This document shows positions 37,013 through 45,158 of a stretch of 64,000 nt of DNA, one piece after another (position 1 is the first letter of the stretch; each line of letters begins with the position of its first letter). This DNA is from a bacterium (GTDB taxonomy: Bacteria; Orphanbacterota; Orphanbacteria; Orphanbacterales; Orphanbacteraceae). Where the stretch lies: assembly GCA_025782575.1 (NCBI GenBank), contig JALGYY010000035.1, positions 310,001 through 374,000 of the forward strand, read 5' to 3'. Below the pieces are notes generated by a model that worked only from the letters and a program-made list of their open reading frames with translations, was not told the DNA's origin and ran no database searches. The translations under genes and the position numbers were made by a program.

Positions 37013-38130
37013 GCCACACCACTGTTTCCCACGACAGGGACCGGGTCGGCTGGGAGATCATCGATTCCCTGCGGATGGGCGTGATCCTGATTGACCAGAA
37101 GGGTCGAATCCTCGATCTGAATGACGCGGCTTGCCGACTTCTGGGGTTGTCCCGACAGAGCATCCTGGGCCGGCCGGCCTCCGATTCCCTTCCTCGTGGC
37201 GGTGTCGTCTCCGAAGTCATCCGGCAAACTCTCGCCGACAAACGCGCCGTGACCGATCGAATCGGTTCTCCCCATGGTGAAGACGAGCCGTGTACGTTCC
37301 GTTGCCGAAGCATGCTTCTTCGATCGGACAAAAAGGATGACGCGATTCTGGCCTGTCATTTCGAGGATGTGAGCGATATCGCCAACATGGAAGCGGAAGT
37401 AAAGCAACTCGATCGTCTCGCGACAATCGGCCGCTTCGCCTCGGGAATCGCCCATGAGATCAGGAACCCGCTCATGGGGATCTATGCCGGAGTGCAATAC
37501 CTGCAAAAAACAATCGTACTCGACTCGCCCGAACAGACGACGACATTTAAAATCATCAGAGACGAAGTCGAAAGACTGAACCGCATCGTGAGCGACCTTC
37601 TCGGCGCCGCAAAGATGCCGGATCCGGAACTGAGGGAAGTGGACCCCAACTCGATCCCCGCAAAGGTCGTTACCCTGCTCAAGGATGAGGCGGCCGAAAA
37701 GGGGATCAGGATCTGTTTCGAGCCGGATGATTCCCTTCCACCGATCGGGCTCGACCCCGATCTCGCCCACCAGGTGCTTCTGAACCTCGTCAGGAATGCC
37801 ATGCAGGCGAGCCCGGATAACGGCACCGTTACGATCTCGATCTCACTGTCGGCGACCAATCCTTCGGCGGGATTTCTTCCTGGCGATGCTCAAGGTCCCG
37901 GACTCGAATTCCGCGTGCGGGATGAGGGACCGGGAGTCCCGGACAAGTCGCGGGAGACCATCTTCGAACCGTTCCAGACGACCAAAAAGAGCGGAACCGG
38001 ACTGGGGCTCTACGTTTCATATCAGATCATGGAAAAGCATGGAGGCGCCCTCTGGGTCGAGGACGATGAGGGGAAGGGGGCGGTCTTTACGGCACGCTTC
38101 CGTTACGGCATTCCGGTAACGCCCGAGTGA
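37009..38130 (+). CDS. Sensor histidine kinase (PAS - HisKA - HATPase)
   Basis: A soluble kinase of about 373 residues. Residues 15-130 are a PAS-like domain (LRMGVILIDQKGRILDLNDAACRLLG). The H-box FASGIAHEIRNPLMG gives the phosphorylated His. The ATPase has NLVRNAMQA (N-box), DEGPGVP (G1) and GTGLGLYVS (G2). There is no membrane segment, so it likely senses a cytoplasmic signal. ATG at 37009 overlaps the epimerase stop. It is followed 7 bases later by its likely partner, the sigma-54 regulator. Confidence 0.94.
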   Translation: MSHTTVSHDRDRVGWEIIDSLRMGVILIDQKGRILDLNDAACRLLGLSRQSILGRPASDSLPRGGVVSEVIRQTLADKRAVTDRIGSPHGEDEPCTFRCRSMLLRSDKKDDAILACHFEDVSDIANMEAEVKQLDRLATIGRFASGIAHEIRNPLMGIYAGVQYLQKTIVLDSPEQTTTFKIIRDEVERLNRIVSDLLGAAKMPDPELREVDPNSIPAKVVTLLKDEAAEKGIRICFEPDDSLPPIGLDPDLAHQVLLNLVRNAMQASPDNGTVTISISLSATNPSAGFLPGDAQGPGLEFRVRDEGPGVPDKSRETIFEPFQTTKKSGTGLGLYVSYQIMEKHGGALWVEDDEGKGAVFTARFRYGIPVTPE

Positions 38131-38137
38131 GGCGAAT

Positions 38138-39559
38138 ATGACGCACGCCAGCATACTTCTCGTAGACGATCAGAAGTCAGTTCTGCACTTCATGAGCAAG
38201 ATCATGGAGACTGAAGGTCACACGGTCTACACAGCCGAATCGGTTGCCTCCGGAATTGAACTCTTTGAAAAGCACGATCCGGATTTCACCATACTCGATC
38301 TCCGGCTGCCCGACGGTTCCGGCCTCGACGTGCTGAAGAAGGCGCGTGAAATCAACAAAAACGCTTTCGTACTCATGGTGACCGGCAGTTCGGATGTTAC
38401 GGCCGCCGTGCAGGCGATGCGGCTCGGAGCTTATGATTACCTGCCCAAACCGGTTGATGTGGATCACTTGCTCCTCATCGTTCGCCGGGTATTACAGCTT
38501 CAGAAGGACGCCGACGTTCTCGATCATCTCCGTCGTTCACAGAAAGCTGAATTCGGCATTGATTTCATTTTCAGCCCGAACAGCGCCATCGTCCCCCTGC
38601 TCGAAACGGTCAAACAGGTGGCGGAGAGTGATTCCACCAGCGTGCTGATCGAAGGGGAGAGCGGCACGGGCAAGGAACTCATCGCCCACATCCTGCATCA
38701 GCAGAGTGCCCGCTCCAAGGGACCGTTTCTGGACATCAACTGTGCATCCCTCCCGGAGGAGCTCCTCGAGTCCGAACTCTTCGGACACGAGAAAGGGGCC
38801 TACACCGACGCTCACTCCCAGAAGAAAGGGCTGCTGGAACTGGCCGACGGGGGGACACTGTTTCTGGATGAACTGGGAGAGATGAGCCTTACGATCCAGG
38901 TCAAACTTCTCCGCGTCCTGGAGAAGATGTCGTTCCGGCGAGTCGGCGGTGTCCGGGACATCAGCGTATCCGTACGTATCGTTTCAGCTACGAACCGTGA
39001 GCTGATGGAAGAAGTTCGCCGTGGCGCGTTTCGTGAGGATCTCTACTACCGGCTGAAGGTCGTGCCGATGACGCTGCCCCCTCTTCGGGAACGGCACGAG
39101 GACATCCCGTTGCTTGCGATGCACTTCCTCAATCAGTTCAATTCGCAGTTCCGGAAGTCGTTTCGAGGATTCACGCCGGAAGCACATGATCTTCTTCTTC
39201 GCTATCCATGGCCTGGTAATATTCGAGAGATGCGAAACCTGCTCGAGAGAACGATTCTTCTCAGCAAGGGTGAATGGATAGACGAATTGATGCTCAGCCT
39301 GCCCGGCGGCAGCGGTGGTGGACCGGAATCGGAGGATCTTCGCTTGCTATTTGAAGCGGCGGAGGGGAAGATACCTCTGGACGGCATTACGCTCCAGAAG
39401 CATCTGGAGTGGATGGAGAAAGAGATCATTCTACAAGCCTCGGAGAAGACGAACTGGAACCAGACCCGCACAGCCAAGCTCCTTCATATGAACCGCGACA
39501 AGCTCCGGTATCGAATGAAGCAGTACGGTCTCGATCGAGAGCCGAGTCACTCCGCCTGA
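38138..39559 (+). CDS. Sigma-54-dependent response regulator (NtrC-family)
   Basis: A 473-residue transcription activator. Residues 1-120 are a receiver domain (phospho-acceptor in ILDLRLPDGSG). Residues about 145-385 are an AAA+ domain with GESGTGKELIA and GGTLFLDELGEMS. The sigma-54 contact loop reads GAYTDA instead of GAFTGA. The C-terminus is a Fis-type helix-turn-helix (NWNQTRTAKLLHMNRDKLRYR). It is the cognate partner of the kinase just upstream by gene order. Target promoters in this window are suggested by -24/-12 motifs. Confidence 0.95.
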   Translation: MTHASILLVDDQKSVLHFMSKIMETEGHTVYTAESVASGIELFEKHDPDFTILDLRLPDGSGLDVLKKAREINKNAFVLMVTGSSDVTAAVQAMRLGAYDYLPKPVDVDHLLLIVRRVLQLQKDADVLDHLRRSQKAEFGIDFIFSPNSAIVPLLETVKQVAESDSTSVLIEGESGTGKELIAHILHQQSARSKGPFLDINCASLPEELLESELFGHEKGAYTDAHSQKKGLLELADGGTLFLDELGEMSLTIQVKLLRVLEKMSFRRVGGVRDISVSVRIVSATNRELMEEVRRGAFREDLYYRLKVVPMTLPPLRERHEDIPLLAMHFLNQFNSQFRKSFRGFTPEAHDLLLRYPWPGNIREMRNLLERTILLSKGEWIDELMLSLPGGSGGGPESEDLRLLFEAAEGKIPLDGITLQKHLEWMEKEIILQASEKTNWNQTRTAKLLHMNRDKLRYRMKQYGLDREPSHSA

Positions 39560-40059
39560 TTGTTCGAAGGGGCCGGCTCGCGCGCGCTCTTCCCGTTATT
39601 CTCGTGTCACTCCTGGTTCTCTCCTGCGGCTACAGTCTCTCATCCAAATCCAATCCCCATATCAAGACTGTGGCGGTTCCGATATTCGACAACGATACTC
39701 TGGAGAAGGGGGTCGAAGATCTTCTCACCGCGGAACTGATCAATGTTCTGCAGGAGAATCGATCACTCACACTTACAGATGAAAAACGGGCCGACTCCGT
39801 GCTCATCGGTCGCATCGTGGACTACCGGCGCACCGTCCACACATACGACACCGCCGAAAATGTACAGGAGTACAAAGTCGAAATTCTGGTTCGGGTCGAA
39901 TACGAAGACAGGAAGAAACGAAAGACCCTCTGGGAAGAGAATCGCATGCTCGGGTGGGGCATTTATAACGCCTTGGAAGAAGAAGAGGAGGCGGGCCAGC
40001 TCCGCGCGATCGTGAAGCTCGCCGAGGACATCAAAACGAAGACCGTCGAAGGCTGGTAA
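39556..40059 (+). CDS. lptE: LptE-like outer-membrane lipoprotein
   Basis: The mature part is about 145 residues. A lipobox SLLVLSCGYSLSS follows a basic, hydrophobic signal; then KTVAVPIFDNDTLEKGVEDLLTAELINVL, the LptE/LptD-associated pattern, supports a role in LPS export to the outer membrane. No ATG, GTG or TTG occurs at a sensible distance: the only ATG is at 39409, 150 bases inside the previous gene, and a GTG at 39604 would leave just seven residues before the Cys. CTG at 39556 or ATT at 39559, coupled to the previous stop, are the likely starts. Confidence 0.75.
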   Translation: MIVRRGRLARALPVILVSLLVLSCGYSLSSKSNPHIKTVAVPIFDNDTLEKGVEDLLTAELINVLQENRSLTLTDEKRADSVLIGRIVDYRRTVHTYDTAENVQEYKVEILVRVEYEDRKKRKTLWEENRMLGWGIYNALEEEEEAGQLRAIVKLAEDIKTKTVEGW

Positions 40060-40107
40060 CGGTCCTCCACCTGAAACAGGCTCTCCGTCACTCCTTTTCA
40101 CCCCGCC

Positions 40108-40137
40108 TTGACGCTCACCCGGGAGTGGGACTACCAT
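40108..40137 (+). promoter_or_regulatory. Promoter candidate for leuS
   Basis: TTGACG and TACCAT with an 18-base spacer, about 35 bases before the leuS ATG. Confidence 0.45.
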
Positions 40138-40171
40138 CCGGGATTCAACCCATCAGGAAGGATTCTTGATC

Positions 40172-42589
40172 ATGGCGTATCCGTTCGCGGAGATCGAAAA
40201 GAAGTGGCAGGACCGCTGGGAAAAGACCGGCGCCCACCGGCCGGATATGGAAGAAGCGAAAAAGCCCTTCTACAATCTCATGATGTTTCCCTACCCTTCA
40301 GCCGAGGGGCTTCATGTAGGGAATTTCTTCGCGTTTACAGGATCCGATATTCAGGGGCGGTTTCACCGGATGCTCGGGTATGACGTGTTCGAACCGATCG
40401 GCTTTGACGCCTTCGGGATTCATAGCGAGAACTATGCGATCAAGGTCGGCCTCCACCCCTCGGAACTCGTTCCACGAAACATCAGGAATTTTCGAGACAA
40501 TCAGCTGAAACGAATGGGATCGATGTTCGACTGGTCCCGCCAGATCGATACTACGGATCCTAAGTATTATAAATGGACACAGTGGATCTTCACGACTCTT
40601 CTGAAGAAGGGGCTCGCCGAGCGAAAGAGCGGTCCGGTGAACTGGTGTCCCTCATGCAAAACCGTACTCGCCAACGAACAGGTGATCGACGGGGAGTGCG
40701 AACGCTGTGCAAGTGAAGTGGTGCAGCGCGAGATGGCGCAGTGGTACTTCAAGATCACGAACTACTCCGCCCGGTTATTGGAGAACCTGGACAAGATCGA
40801 CTGGTCGCCGCTTACAATGAACGCGCAGAAGCGCTGGATCGGCCGGAGCGAAGGGGCCGAAGTCCGCTTTCCGATCGCGGGCAGAAGAGATGCGCTCGAA
40901 GTATTTACGACGCGGCCCGATACGATTTTCGGCGCCACCTATATGGTCATCGCGCCGGAACATCCGCTGCTCGATGAGCTGACTACCGATTCCCAGCGGA
41001 GCGAAGTGGAAGCGTATCGTGACCAGGCGGGCAAACGGAACGCCCGCGATCGCATGGATACTGGGCGAGAGAAGACAGGCGTCGCTACCGGATCGAACTG
41101 CATCAACCCTGCCACGAACGAAGAGATCCCGATCTGGGTGAGCGACTATGTGCTGATCACTTACGGCACGGGAGCGATCATGGCGGTGCCGGCGCACGAC
41201 CAACGTGACTTCGAGTTCGCTACCAAGTTCGGACTCCCCATTCGCCAGGTGATCGAACCGGCCGAGGGTGCGGACGGGAGCAGACTGGAATCCGCTTACA
41301 CTGATGAAGGAGTGATGATCTCGTCCGGCCGGTTCGACGGGATGCCGTCATTGGAAGCGATAGGGAAGACTACCGAGTGGCTCGAACAGGAGGGGAGAGG
41401 CAAAAAAGCGATTCAGTTCCGCCTGCATGACTGGTGCGTCTCCCGCCAGCGATATTGGGGACCACCTATTCCGGTCATCCATTGTGAGCAGTGCGGTCCT
41501 ATACCTGTGCCTGACAAAGACCTTCCGGTTCTTCTTCCTGTAACCGACGACTACCAGCCTGACGATTCCGGATTATCGCCTCTTGCGCGGATCGAGTCGT
41601 TCATGAAAACGACCTGTCCGGAGTGCGGCAAAACAGCAAGACGAGACGGCGATGTGCTCGACAATTTTCTGGATTCGGCCTGGTATTTCCTGCGCTACCC
41701 GTCGACCGACAGGAACGACATTCCCATGGACCCGGCCCGCACCAGGAAGTGGCTCCCTGTCGATCTCTATATCGGCGGAAACGAGCATGCCGTGCTTCAC
41801 CTCATGTACACCCGGTTCATCTGCATGGCCCTTCACGATCTCGGCTATCTTGATTTCGAAGAACCGTTTCATCGATTTCGCGCCCACGGCATGATCATCA
41901 AAGACGGCGCCAAGATGAGCAAGTCTCGGGGGAACGTTGTGAACCCGGACAGCTTCATCGACCGGTTCGGAGCGGACACGTTCCGGATGTACCTGATGTT
42001 TCTAGGACCCTATATGGAGGGGGGGGACTTTCAGGACGACGGAATTATCGGCATTCATCGTTTCATGGACCGCACCTGGAAGCTATTTTCCAACTGGCAG
42101 GAAAAAGAGGGGGCCGAGCCCTCCCGGGAGACTCAGTCCGAACTCCACCGGGTGCTCGCCAAAGTGACGGAAGATACGCGGGAACTGAAGTATAACACCG
42201 CCATTGCGGCCCTGATGGAGCTCCTGACAGCCCTCAGGAGGGAGAAAAGCCTGGATCGGGCGACTCTGGAGGCCTATCTGCAGCTATTGGCCCCCTACGC
42301 GCCCCATATGGCCGAGGAGCTGTACGAGAAGCTCGGTAATGAGCGTTCGATATTCGAATCCACGCTCCCCGAGGCCGACCTATCGAAGATCGTCCGTGAT
42401 CTCGTCACGATGGCGGTTCAGGTTGGTGGAAAGATGCGCGGCACTATTGAAACGCCCCCGGGAACGCCCGAAGAGGAGGTCCGGGAGCTTGTCAAAACTG
42501 ATCCCCAGATCGCCAAACACCTCGAAGGGAAAACGGTCGTCAAATGGATCGTCGTGCCGGACAGAATCGTCAATATCGTAGTTCGGTGA
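40172..42589 (+). CDS. leuS: Leucyl-tRNA synthetase
   Basis: About 805 residues, a normal class I LeuRS. The HIGH-type motif is PYPSAEGLHVGN, and the KMSKS loop is KDGAKMSKSRGNV. There are zinc knuckles CPSC and CERC, an editing domain insert with TTRPDTIFGATY, and the C-terminal anticodon-binding domain. ATG at 40172 lies after CAGGAAGGATT; a TTG 6 bases earlier is in frame but unlikely. An AT-rich gap follows. Confidence 0.98.
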   Translation: MAYPFAEIEKKWQDRWEKTGAHRPDMEEAKKPFYNLMMFPYPSAEGLHVGNFFAFTGSDIQGRFHRMLGYDVFEPIGFDAFGIHSENYAIKVGLHPSELVPRNIRNFRDNQLKRMGSMFDWSRQIDTTDPKYYKWTQWIFTTLLKKGLAERKSGPVNWCPSCKTVLANEQVIDGECERCASEVVQREMAQWYFKITNYSARLLENLDKIDWSPLTMNAQKRWIGRSEGAEVRFPIAGRRDALEVFTTRPDTIFGATYMVIAPEHPLLDELTTDSQRSEVEAYRDQAGKRNARDRMDTGREKTGVATGSNCINPATNEEIPIWVSDYVLITYGTGAIMAVPAHDQRDFEFATKFGLPIRQVIEPAEGADGSRLESAYTDEGVMISSGRFDGMPSLEAIGKTTEWLEQEGRGKKAIQFRLHDWCVSRQRYWGPPIPVIHCEQCGPIPVPDKDLPVLLPVTDDYQPDDSGLSPLARIESFMKTTCPECGKTARRDGDVLDNFLDSAWYFLRYPSTDRNDIPMDPARTRKWLPVDLYIGGNEHAVLHLMYTRFICMALHDLGYLDFEEPFHRFRAHGMIIKDGAKMSKSRGNVVNPDSFIDRFGADTFRMYLMFLGPYMEGGDFQDDGIIGIHRFMDRTWKLFSNWQEKEGAEPSRETQSELHRVLAKVTEDTRELKYNTAIAALMELLTALRREKSLDRATLEAYLQLLAPYAPHMAEELYEKLGNERSIFESTLPEADLSKIVRDLVTMAVQVGGKMRGTIETPPGTPEEEVRELVKTDPQIAKHLEGKTVVKWIVVPDRIVNIVVR

Positions 42590-42826
42590 GGGGGCTAGGG
42601 CGTCTGAGATTGAGCGATACTTGTCGAGTGTCGGGTCCATGTAAAAACCAACTGACCGGACGCTGCTCGCCCAGGATCATCCCTGAGAAAACATATGCCG
42701 GCGGGGACAGGGTTCCTTGGTTAATCCTGTATTTGAATTGCAGATCCACTAGTCATCCTTATTGTACTATGCTATTATTTGCAGTGGTTTACTAACCTAA
42801 CAGCCTCGGCAGGGAAGGAAACAACT

Positions 42827-44032
42827 ATGAAGACCATGGTTCTCGTGTTCGCTCTGCTCTCCGCAATATGCGTCCTCAGCCCCCTTGCGGCTACGTACAC
42901 TATCAACGACTCTGGGACAGGGGACTTCGCAACCATCCAGGACGCAGTCCTGAATATGGTCGCCAATGACGTCTTGCTCTTGGAGGATGGCGTATACAGT
43001 GGTTTCAACAATCGCAACATTGTAACATCAGGCCTTCCAATCCGCATAGCCAGCCTGAACGGACCCGATAACTGTACGCTCGATCTTCAGAACAACTATC
43101 TCGGATTCCTCTTTTTCAATGGAGAGGGTCCCGGCACCGTCATTGAGGGGATTACCTTTATCAACGGTTCGAGCAACAACGGTGGTGCTATCAATATCAC
43201 CAACACGAGTCCGACAATTCGCGGCTGTGTGTTTCGCAACAATAACTCTTCTTTTGGTGGTGGTCTTTTCATGACTGGATCCAGCTCGCTTGTTGAGGAC
43301 TGCCTTTTTGATTCCAATACGGGCGAATTCGGCGCTGGTATCAGCATCAATAGCAGTGGCGTCGCGACGATCAGGAATTGCCGATTTGTTAATAATGATG
43401 GTTTTCCCCGTGGCGGAGGCATGCATATCTCCGGCTCCAACAGTTCGATAGTGGAGAACTGTGAGTTCTTCGACAATAACGCTACCGCTGGAGGCGCAGT
43501 CTTTGTAGCGGCCGCCTCAAATGAATTCCGTGATTGTCTTTTTGTCGGCAATTCGGCCGTGGCGAGCGGCGGCGCTCTTCATTTTAGAATATCGAATTCG
43601 CCGTCCGTCATTTCGTGCACGATTTACGATAATGAAGCAGGCGATTTCGGTTCTGGAGTTTTTTCCCGCGATGGAGCCTCGGTCTCGATCGAGAACACGA
43701 TCATATCTTCCGGCCGAATCGCTGAAGCTGTGTACTGTTTCAATGGTGGGAGTGTTTCTCTGTCCTGCTCGAATGTGTTCGGTAATCCGGGCGGAGACTA
43801 CGTCAGCTGCCTCGCCGGATTGGACGGGTCTTCGGGTAACTTTTCTCTGGATCCTGAATTCTGTGATGCGGTTGGCGATGACTTCACCCTTCACAGCGAC
43901 TCCCCGTGTGCTCCAGGCAATCACCCGGACGGCGATCTCTGTGCGCTGATTGGTGCGCTTGATGTGGCGTGTGGGGCGACAACGGCTGTGGAGCAGACGA
44001 GTTGGGGCGAGGTGAAAGGGATGTTTCGGTAG
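42827..44032 (+). CDS. Secreted right-handed parallel beta-helix protein with C-terminal tail
   Basis: A 401-residue protein. Residues 1-20 are a signal peptide (MVLVFALLSAICVLSPLAA). A beta-helix of pectate-lyase-like rungs follows, rich in N, S and G, with repeats of the type SIENCEFFDNNATAGGAVFV. The last 15 residues (AVEQTSWGEVKGMFR) form a separate tail common to secreted proteins of Eisenbacteria-like organisms and possibly a sorting signal (inference). Codons are visibly more AT-rich than the neighbours, as surface proteins or recently acquired genes often are. It starts at ATG 42827 after AGGGAAGGAA. No enzymatic site is visible. Confidence 0.8.
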   Translation: MKTMVLVFALLSAICVLSPLAATYTINDSGTGDFATIQDAVLNMVANDVLLLEDGVYSGFNNRNIVTSGLPIRIASLNGPDNCTLDLQNNYLGFLFFNGEGPGTVIEGITFINGSSNNGGAINITNTSPTIRGCVFRNNNSSFGGGLFMTGSSSLVEDCLFDSNTGEFGAGISINSSGVATIRNCRFVNNDGFPRGGGMHISGSNSSIVENCEFFDNNATAGGAVFVAAASNEFRDCLFVGNSAVASGGALHFRISNSPSVISCTIYDNEAGDFGSGVFSRDGASVSIENTIISSGRIAEAVYCFNGGSVSLSCSNVFGNPGGDYVSCLAGLDGSSGNFSLDPEFCDAVGDDFTLHSDSPCAPGNHPDGDLCALIGALDVACGATTAVEQTSWGEVKGMFR

Positions 44033-44248
44033 TCGAGGAGTATATTCACAAAGCTGCTTGACTGAGTGTTCGCGATAGCCGTTCAATTGTGTATTCCGAT
44101 CGAGCACTCGTAAATCACATCACTTCACTCACTCGGGGCATACGCTCGTCGATCAGACCAGCCTGAGACCAATTCTCATGACATAGGCATTCATGCGGGG
44201 GAGGGCCCCGTATGCCATCTACAGCCCATCGCCCGCATACCCAGCCGC

Positions 44249-44257
44249 TTATCCACT
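44249..44257 (+). other. DnaA-box-like site
   Basis: TTATCCACT, one mismatch from the consensus TTATCCACA. A perfect copy lies on the opposite strand at 44314-44322. Two boxes do not make an origin. Confidence 0.3.
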
Positions 44258-44277
44258 CCCTGTCCACACCACTGCTA

Positions 44278-44305
44278 GGTTTACAGAATATAGATTCTAC
44301 GACAC
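44278..44305 (-). other. Candidate dif site (XerC/XerD chromosome-dimer resolution)
   Basis: A 28-bp unit of 11 + 6 + 11. The plus-strand left arm GGTTTACAGAA matches the reverse complement of the Bacillus subtilis XerD arm (AGTTTACATAA) at 9 of 11 positions. The central six TATAGA differ from TATATA at one. The right arm begins TTCTA, as in the XerC arm TTCTAGGAAGT. The core is an AGAAT/ATTCT inverted repeat. It lies exactly at the reversal of gene direction, where a terminus is expected. Comparison is from memory of known dif sequences; a genome-wide check is required. Confidence 0.45.
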
Positions 44306-44313
44306 TCACGGGA

Positions 44314-44322
44314 TGTGGATAA
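44314..44322 (-). other. DnaA-box-like site (perfect consensus)
   Basis: TGTGGATAA, the reverse complement of TTATCCACA, 9 bases after the dif-like site. Confidence 0.35.
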
Positions 44323-44624
44323 CCAGGCCCCGAATGTACTTAATGTAATACATGAGGCACAGAAAGCCGGCGCAGAAGCCGTTGAAGAGCCTCGGGACGG
44401 CCAAGAGGCGTTGGTTCCGCAGCACCGTGGCCAGGAATGGGCTGAAAGTACGCTTCTACCCGGTGGCGACTACGGAGAAGCGCGCTGTCGTTGTGCACGA
44501 TCGAGTCCTGGGGATCCGATCGGCCCCTATGACGGGACAAGAAAGACGCGGGAAGCCGGAGTCAACGCCCCCCGGAGCCCTCGATTCAATCAACTCCCGA
44601 AAGAGGAATCGGGACGAATAGTTG

Positions 44625-44670
44625 ACCGTTGAGTCGCTCTCAATTGAGAGTCAGGTTTACATAATCCAGG
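44625..44670 (+). repeat. Hairpin repeat, copy 1
   Basis: Contains GAGTCG, a CTCTC/GAGAG stem with an AATT loop, then TCAGGTTTACATAATCC. It shares most positions with copy 2 (45031-45076). The downstream part GGTTTACATAA is also XerD-arm-like. Confidence 0.6.
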
Positions 44671-45030
44671 TGGGAGAGAACGTTTTGTATCAGCGGCGGC
44701 CGGGAAAGCGGCCGTCCATCTGCATGCAATTGTCACCTAGCTGCTCACGGCATTCCCAAGGTCACTTGTGTATCTAATCATACGGTCCACGCCTTGGTCA
44801 CGCAGCAAGCAGCCAGTCCCGGAGGCTGGCTTCGGCCTGCCCCATGACGGCGGATAAGAACCCGTCGAGATCGGCGACCTTGACGCTTCGCCGATGCGGC
44901 TCGGTTCAGTCGACCTTCTGATTACGCTTGATCGATGAGCAGCCTAGTGGGCGGAGCCATGCGTGACGGACCTCACCTCACTGAATTCTGAATGATCTAG
45001 TGGAGTCCGGATCATAACCAGGGCTGGTCT

Positions 45031-45076
45031 ACCGGTGAGTCGCTCCCAGCAAGGGAGTCAGGTTTATATAATCCGG
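45031..45076 (+). repeat. Hairpin repeat, copy 2
   Basis: Same layout and orientation as copy 1, with stem CTCCC/GGGAG and loop AGCAA, then TCAGGTTTATATAATCC. The stem change T-A to C-G is compensatory against copy 1, showing that the hairpin is selected or copied. Confidence 0.6.
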
Positions 45077-45097
45077 ACAGGATTTGTTCGGCCCCGA

Positions 45098-45124
45098 CAA
45101 AAAGCCCGGCTCCAGGGCCGGGCT
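45098..45124 (-). terminator. Rho-independent terminator of the YfgM-like gene
   Basis: On the minus strand an 8-bp stem AGCCCGGC/GCCGGGCT is followed by TTTTT. It lies about 35 bases after the stop of the 45159-45848 gene. Confidence 0.8.
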
Positions 45125-45158
45125 GAATCGGACAATTGTGTGATCCGGCCCCAGTTCT

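Larger units (their letters stand above)
44033..45097. other. Gene-poor strand-switch zone, about 1.1 kb
   Basis: All genes to the left run rightwards and nearly all to the right run leftwards. The zone contains a dif-like site, DnaA-box-like sites and two hairpin repeats, listed separately. Two weak coding remnants on the minus strand (44737-44906, frame-shifted against each other) suggest a decayed gene. No complete gene is supported here: the short plus-strand frame at 44352-44621 lacks a ribosome site and a recognisable fold. Confidence 0.6.

Noticed and set aside
44240-44330. Replication origin (oriC) because of the DnaA-box-like sites
   Set aside because: Gene orientation converges on the site, there is no dnaA/dnaN/gidA neighbourhood, and only two boxes are seen.
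44352-44621. 89-residue plus-strand frame in the strand-switch zone
   Set aside because: No ribosome site, basic low-information composition, overlapping open frames on the other strand, no recognisable fold.
44737-44906. Minus-strand protein-like fragments (a 34-codon frame and a shifted 22-codon frame)
   Set aside because: They look like pieces of a decayed gene but are too short, interrupted and unplaced in any family to list as a pseudogene.
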